From: Amoebidium appalachense
Taxonomy: Eukaryota; Ichthyosporea
Assembly (NCBI GenBank): GCA_963693365.1
Contig: CAVNZM010000001.1
Coordinates: forward strand, 17,732,001-17,796,000
Direction: 5' to 3'
Length of the DNA stretch: 64,000 bases
The translations under genes were made by a program, and so were the position numbers. Under the pieces are notes generated by a model that searched no databases, was not told the origin of the DNA, and saw nothing but the letters and a program-made list of their open reading frames with translations. Shown here in pieces: positions 58,345 through 64,000 of this stretch. Numbering within the stretch: position 1 is the first letter of the stretch; each line of letters begins with the position of its first letter.

Positions 58345-60172
58345 CTATATATAAAGAAAAAGAGTGTAAGAAGAGTTCGAATGTATGATCTATTTTGTAT
58401 GTTGAAGACAGAGCGTGAGGCAAATGTAGGCAACAGTTCTAGACATGTCATGGTGGATGACTGGGGTTTAACCCACTAGTGATGGAGTGTGATGTTTGAA
58501 GACATGTGTTTAAGAAGAACGAAACAAGTAACTACTTTATTTTGACGGGCTGAAAAATAATTATACACGTCTCATAGTCGAGCCATAGCTTCAAGAAAAA
58601 AGAAAGTTGCTTACTAAAGACTTAGTGTGTGTTTGCGGTATAATTCTGATTGCTGCTCTAAATGTGCACGGAGTTGCCCCCTTTGCGAACCGTTCAGCCC
58701 CTTGGTACGTTCAGTCGTTTATGTTGAACGTCAATACGTATGAAGTTCCGGTAAAGAGAAATCGGTAACCCTAAAGCTAAATAGTCATAGTGCAAGAAGC
58801 TAGGGGTATTTTCAAATAGATCTGAGATCTAAGTCAGTATTGGCTGAAATGAGTGGTAGTGAAAATGGGGTGTGTACGTTGGTTTATAGGTCACCAGTCA
58901 TCCACAGACATACAAAAAAGGAGGTGACTGTATAGTATGCAGAGTATCGTTAAAGTTCTAAAAGAAAACTGTTGCAATAGTGTACAAGAACTGTATGTTA
59001 GGTTGTCTGCATGTGTCAAAACGTACAATCTTCCTGTGTGTGTTTGTTTGAGATCTCGCAAGGGTTCCGCTGGGGTTTCCCTCAGGACTCTGAAGGAAAA
59101 GCTATAATATTCAAACACGAGTCTCTTGCGTGCATGTACGTAGGCGGAGTTGACTGTCCCACATAAATTATAAAATGCCTGCACGTGAAGAACACGGTCT
59201 CTGAAGTTCAAGGCACGAACTTTTTCAACACCGAGGCCTTTAACAGTTGATCATGAAGACGAGGGGCTGACTCAAAGTCTCGTTCGATTATTTCCTGATT
59301 AGTAAGCCCATATAAAGATAAAGAACCGATTCCACATAATGAGCTCTTATTGTGATAACTCCGTTTCTTTCAAAACCTGCGCATATAAAAAATTATAGCT
59401 GCTATCAATTCTCTGGTGGGAAAATGGAAAAAAAATAGATATTGAGGTTTCACTAAAGAAATAGTGCCCTGTTTACAGTAGCGAGGAGACCTATTTCCTC
59501 GATAGTTTCTGCGTCTTCGAGGGTGCGCACCAAAAGATTGATTGGCGGCTCGCACCTCGTCAAAAAAATGCCTTCTCCGTCCTATACTCTCGTACATGAA
59601 GAGCCCCCTGATCTTTGACACCACACAAAATAATTCCTTCAACGCCATGTGCGGAAAAATCATTTCCATGTGTAGGAAAAAATGGTTGTAGTTTTTTTTA
59701 GTGTTTTAACATCATTTTGACTGGTTTATTGTTTAATTAGTGTTTAGCTGACAGAAAAAAGACAAGCAAAAAAAAAAGGACTCTGGTAATTTGATCCGCG
59801 CATATTTCCGTTTTTTCTCCGCATTCTTTAGCCAAACTCTTCGGCGATTGGCTGCAAGCCAATGGTTACAGGATCCCCCTACACGTGTGATCAATGAAAT
59901 TTGAAACCCCACTTTAAAGTTTACATGTCTCATGATGATATTATCTGTTGAGGTATGTAAACGGTTACGAATATAGAATATCAAGCCTTTCGAGACGAAA
60001 AGTAAATATCGGTTTTATGAGTCTATAAGTTCGCCTTATACCTTTAACTGTAAGGGAAATTTGTTTTGTATCGCCTTAAGTCGTGAATCTCCAAATTGGA
60101 AAAAGAAAGCCCCACCTAACGCCCCAAATATAATGGTAGTCAGGAGGGATTCCTGTACTCCGTAGCCAGTAC
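58345..60172. other. AT-rich spacer or intron upstream of receptor exon A
   Basis: No convincing exon. Short minus-strand open frames (58891-59211, 59370-59669) lack family features. The missing N-terminal exon(s) of the receptor may be here. Confidence 0.5.
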
Positions 60173-60301
60173 CTTGCAGTTGGTGCACTCGTAAACTTTC
60201 GTGACGTAAATGTATTGTAAGTCCGTCGTGATGATCGGATTTGTGTTACATTTTCCTGTCGAAATCTGTACATTACACTGGGTATAAAATTGTATGGAAG
60301 A
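60173..60301 (-). CDS. Probable cysteine-rich upstream exon of the receptor or of a separate gene
   Basis: 129 nt open, phase 0 at both ends, between acceptor AAATCTCAG and donor AAG|GTACTG on the minus strand. Encodes 43 residues with four Cys: QCNVQISTGKCNTNPIITTD then VYECTNCK. Composition looks like a genuine extracellular Cys-rich module, and exon A of the receptor also begins with a Cys-rich part. No frame-compatible connecting exon was found in 58345-60172, so assignment to the receptor is inference. Confidence 0.4.
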
Positions 60302-60372
60302 CTGAGATTTACCGAACACGAAGCAGGTAAATGAAAAAGTTAGATCATGATGCATCTCTCACCGTGCGTCAA

Positions 60373-60720
60373 CGTGAGCTAATTGGCTAATGTCGCATTC
60401 TGTAGGAATGCGAAGTGCATTCCACAGCTCCTCGGACTCTCCGAGACTCCGGAGTCTCCGACTGCTGCTGTGCGACGGCCCACGGGGACTCGGCCGCGGG
60501 TTCGGGAATGCCGGGATTCCGGAGTCTATCGCTGATCACTACATATTGTACGTCTCTGCAGCTGTGGCACCCGTGCGCACCGCGGCCGTGTCTCCGTCTC
60601 CGTTGATCAAAGTGCAACTTACTAAGATACTGGCAGGCGAATGGGGGCTCCCGTCTGCTAGATGGGCCGGTGGCTCATGCCCCTCGCGCAGGTACAATCC
60701 AAAACTGTTATGAGAAAACG
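60373..60720. other. GC-rich island with coding-like frames on both strands
   Basis: About 350 bp much richer in G+C than its surroundings, ending in a plus-strand donor-like CGCAG|GTACAA and a minus-strand donor-like GCACG|GTGAGA. Minus-strand frame ESEELWNALRIPTECDIS and plus-strand frame FGNAGIPESIADHYILY are both open. It could be a first exon or CpG-type promoter for the receptor; no choice can be made by eye. Confidence 0.35.
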
Positions 60721-60825
60721 AATGTTGAAGAGTGTGTGTGTTTGTGATCCACGTCATGTGTGTGTGCATGTGTTCATGTGTGTACACGTGTGTGCGTGTG
60801 TGTGTTTCTGTATATCACAGTGTGC

Positions 60826-60889
<64 letters not shown>

Positions 60890-61158
60890 TGTGTGTATAT
60901 GTGTCACGGTTCCTGTCGCGAGAAACTAGGAGGTACGTGTGCGGGGAAAGTCTTTGAGCGTTTGGGACAGGAAGAGAGGGGGTGGGGTGGGGTGGGGGGG
61001 GGGGGGGGGGGGGGAAGCCTGGAGGGGAGGGGGGGGGGGAATGTTAATAAACACGCGTCCCACCCAATCAGAAAGAACTTCTTTGCAGATGGGTGGCCAT
61101 ATGCTTTTAGACACATGACCAAAAAAAAGTTGCAGAGTCGGTGTTACAACTTTGGTAG

Positions 61159-61410
61159 TACCGTGTGGGCATTGTTTCTCCACCACGTGTACATATAATT
61201 TGTTGATATTGCTGAGGCCATAATTGCAGAATGGGGTCCCATCTCTGAGAGCACTGTGTGGGCATTGTTTCTCCACCACATGTACATAATACCGTGTGGG
61301 CATTGTTTCTCCACCACGTGCCACTGTAGCCACGTACAAAGTAGTAAGGCCGGGGTTCCAGCTCTGAAAGTACCGTGTGGGCATGGTTTAGGTTTCTCCA
61401 CAGCGTGTAC
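61159..61410 (+). repeat. Small minisatellite with GTGTGGGCATTGTTTCTCCA core
   Basis: Four copies of a core of about 33 nt at about 61159, 61252, 61291 and 61371, in two higher-order units that also share GCTCTGAAAGTACC-like flanks. A second duplicated segment, GGGGTCCCAACAT plus CATCAA, occurs at 61624 and 61739. Confidence 0.85.
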
Positions 61411-61451
61411 GAGAAAGAGACAAACACACAGACACACACAGACACACCGCC

Positions 61452-61486
<35 letters not shown>

Positions 61487-61652
61487 CGCACACACACACA
61501 CATACACACACATGCATGCACGCAGCATGCACACACGCACGGCACAGGCGCGCGCACAAGGCACGCACGGACGCACACACACAAAAACAGACACAAACTT
61601 AGTTTGAAGGAAAACGGCCGCGGGGTCCCAACATTACATCCCCTTCATCAAC

Positions 61653-61705
<53 letters not shown>

Positions 61706-63502
61706 TACACACTTAGTGCTGAGCACATAAACTACCCGGGGTCCCAACATCACGTCCACTTCATCAATCCCTTATATCACAAATGACATACAATGAATCC
61801 CCCCCCCCCCCCCCCCCCCCACCCCACCCCCCACCCCCCCCCCAAAAAAATAGAACCCCCCCCCCCCCCCCCCCCCCCACTTACCGTAGTACACCATCTT
61901 CTCACAGATAGCAAATCGGGAGCCCACTCCACATTAAAGTCAACCCTACCTCGACTCCCTTGCGTGCATATATTGTGCGAGCGTGACTTTTGCATAAGCA
62001 TGAATATGGTTTACCCCTTCTCGCCGCTTGGATCAAGAAAGAGAGAACTAGAGCGCTTAAACCCTTGGCAAATTTCCTTGAAGCAGAAATTCAATCCTTT
62101 CTATCTAACAACTGTTGTAAACCTGGGCCTGTAACGCTCTCGAAATATGGTCTGGTCCCAATAGCTGCTAGAGTATCCCATCTCGCGCTGAAATTCAATA
62201 AGCACATAAGCTGCTTAAAGAAGTATTTGCCCTCCCACCCTCTCTTCTCTATCCGACCTCTCCCCTCCTCACCTCTCCCCTCTTTCCTTCCCTCTCCGTC
62301 TCTCTCCTTTTCCCCCGGGCACAAATACAAATATACCCCGCAAAAGTGTGCGTGTGACTTTGAACTGCCACTTACTTATTAGACATGTACACAATCACAA
62401 GATAATTACGCAATATAACAAATGGAAAAAGATACCACACGACACCAGACCCGATGAAAGCATACACCTTGAAAAACTAAGCCTTATGTCTCGTTTTATA
62501 TAATTTAAATGACCGCCTTAACCATATTGCCAAATATGGCACTCGCAAATGTGTAACACCTAAATACATATTACCAAGAAGTTCCTGTAGAATTGGTCTT
62601 TCTCTAGCTGATGGTATTATTGATCGCATACCACGCTTTTACTGTACACGTGCTATAGGGGCAAACCTACGAATCGTGAGAGCTTTTCCCAGAAACTCGT
62701 ATACCTTGTGAAGGGATGATTATTTTTAAAAGCGGAAAAAACCTTTATAAGACAATTTTAAGTCCTCTACTAGGAACTGGTACTTAATGTTAATTCGCAC
62801 AGATCTATTCGGACACTTTTGTCCTAATTAACCTATTTTTAGACGATCGCGCTATTTCTAGCGCAGTTGCATAGTAACCAGGCCTCAAAAAGGTGAAAAA
62901 CGTGAAATTCACGTCATTTCGACATAGTAACATATATAACATGTAGGGTCTCCGACGCCATCTCTTGGGCGCATTTGGTCATCGAAGTTGGCGACCTTCT
63001 AAGAAAACACGTGGTTTTTCCGCTAAATTTTAATTTAAACTAAAATAACTTTCGTTGTGTGTTTCTGAAGCGGCTAAGACCACTATGTGCTGCTAGTTAG
63101 AGATATAGGCTAACGCATGCAAAAAACCCGACCACCTAATCTTAATTCTGAGGCAACCTACCTAAGGTCCAACTTAGGGCACTTTTATCGAGAAAACCTT
63201 AGCCACACTGTCCCTGTTACCACCCGTTCTACTTCTAAGACAATGTTTACGACTTTTCTTCAATTTTCTGGCTAGTTAATGAGGAAAGTAAGTACAAAAG
63301 GTTTTAAACGTGGTTCTTCTTTACACTTGTTGCTACTAGTTCCAGTCCCTTCTATTATAGAAAGACAAAATAAAGGAAGCTTATACCCCACGAAAGGTAT
63401 GCTCGAGATCACAAACCCAAAGCAGTCTGCAAAGTCTGCAACTTAACGTCCTCCCCCCCCCCCCCCCCCCCCCCCCCCCCACCTCCTCTCTCTCTCACAC
63501 AC
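61411..63502. other. Low-complexity then AT-rich region, no confirmed gene
   Basis: 61430-61590 CA/GC-rich; 61653-61703 poly-C then poly-A; 61800-61880 poly-C. From about 61980 the sequence becomes AT-rich. Two stretches look coding-like: plus strand 61990-62240 (VTLSKYGLVPIAARVSHLAL) and minus strand 62475-62690 (LQELLGNMYLGVTHLRVPYL) with an in-frame stop. They may be fragments of an old mobile element. Confidence 0.4.
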
Positions 63503-64000
63503 CTACTGCTCCTGCTCTTTGGTTCTGCGGTGACGTACAGGCACCCCCTTTTCCAGGTGCTGCTCGTAGCAGTTGCGATCTGAATTTATGTAGCACAATG
63601 CCACACCGCACCTGCTGCACATCCAGCTCACCCTGCTGCGGTTGTATCCCTATTGATCCGTGCGCGCGCACATAACACAGTCGAGCCGCTTGCCGGAACC
63701 GATAAGCACCGGGTGACAGAGGTTGCTTCGTTTGGCGGTTGTGGTGTTTGTTGACAGCGATTATGGTATGCGCGCGCTTTGTTTGCCGGCTGGCAGAAGT
63801 GGGTTGTTGAGAAGTTCACCCGCAAGTTTTTCGCACCACTGCTCGTTTGAAAGTGCATTCTTGTCCCCGTCTGCAATGAGATGCTTGTAGGCCAGGTAGG
63901 TGTTTACAAACACCATACCAACTAACCCAGCAAAGGTGCGGTGCCAGGGTGTGTGGGGGACCTATGCCTGCTCGAGTGAACTGTTCCCTTGCCGGAGGTT
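63503..64000 (-). pseudogene. C-terminal part of a piggyBac-type transposase, decayed, runs off window
   Basis: On the minus strand from the window edge to the TAG at 63505-63503, one frame reads WHRTFAGLVGMVFVNTYLAY, then NEQWCEKLAGELLNNPLL, then a zinc-ribbon with CVMC, WMCSRCGVALC and NCYEQHLE. This is the conserved tail of DDE_Tnp_1_7 (piggyBac) proteins: the RxFxxLxxxxxxNAYxxY helix and the CxxC...CxxCxxxLC...CxxxxH finger. The frame is interrupted by three in-frame stops (at 63962-63964, 63761-63763, 63650-63652) but has no frameshift. No terminal repeat was identified; a TTAA lies at 63446-63449. The catalytic DDD core would lie right of the window. Confidence 0.78.

Noticed and set aside
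63503-64000. Stop-codon reassignment (TAA/TAG as sense)
   Set aside because: Surface-protein genes and the receptor end in TAA, with frames that fit their paralogue or family; only the transposase remnant has internal stops.

Overview
The window is nuclear DNA of a eukaryote. It has multi-exon genes with GT-AG spliceosomal introns, tRNA-Asn genes without CCA, CCAAT/TATA promoters, LTR and non-LTR retroelements and a piggyBac remnant. The gene content (a BRG1/Sth1-type remodeller with bromodomain, a class C GPCR whose ectodomain is a bacterial-type solute-binding protein, GPI-anchored Thr/Pro-rich proteins) fits a unicellular protist, perhaps near the opisthokont/holozoan lineage, but the sequence does not fix the species. 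Introns and spacers are packed with (CA)n/(GT)n microsatellites and long poly-C/poly-G tracts, so most long open frames there are repeat translations and not genes.

Layout. (1) 812-24088, plus strand: the 3' 33 exons (about 1327 codons) of a SWI/SNF-RSC ATPase, with two tRNA-Asn genes in its first visible intron. (2) 25727-28534: two head-to-head paralogous secreted, probably GPI-anchored proteins of 241 aa sharing a CCAAT/TATA-bearing spacer. (3) About 29.4-38.1 kb: a repeat district with a 48-bp minisatellite, C-tailed degenerate units, a tandem array interrupted by a 5'-truncated non-LTR retrotransposon, and a roughly 300-bp triplicated unit. (4) 38328-39257, minus strand: a secreted bulb-lectin-like protein. 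(5) 41899-45502: a very young LTR retrotransposon, minus orientation, with identical 480-bp LTRs, 5-bp TSD, tRNA-Arg primer site and polypurine tract but no recognisable pol. (6) 50071-58344 and probably further upstream, minus strand: a ten-exon class C GPCR with solute-binding ectodomain. (7) 60-64 kb: a GC-rich island, a small minisatellite, AT-rich DNA with coding-like scraps, and a decayed piggyBac-type transposase C-terminus running off the right edge.

The genes do not form one pathway. The remodeller acts in the nucleus; the two mucin-like proteins, the lectin-like protein and the receptor all look secreted or surface-exposed. Several mobile elements are nested: the LTR element appears to have inserted into a copy of a short C-tailed dispersed repeat, and the non-LTR element into a tandem array. 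Exon models were assembled by eye from reading frames, splice sites and family conservation; exon phases join without frameshift throughout both large genes.
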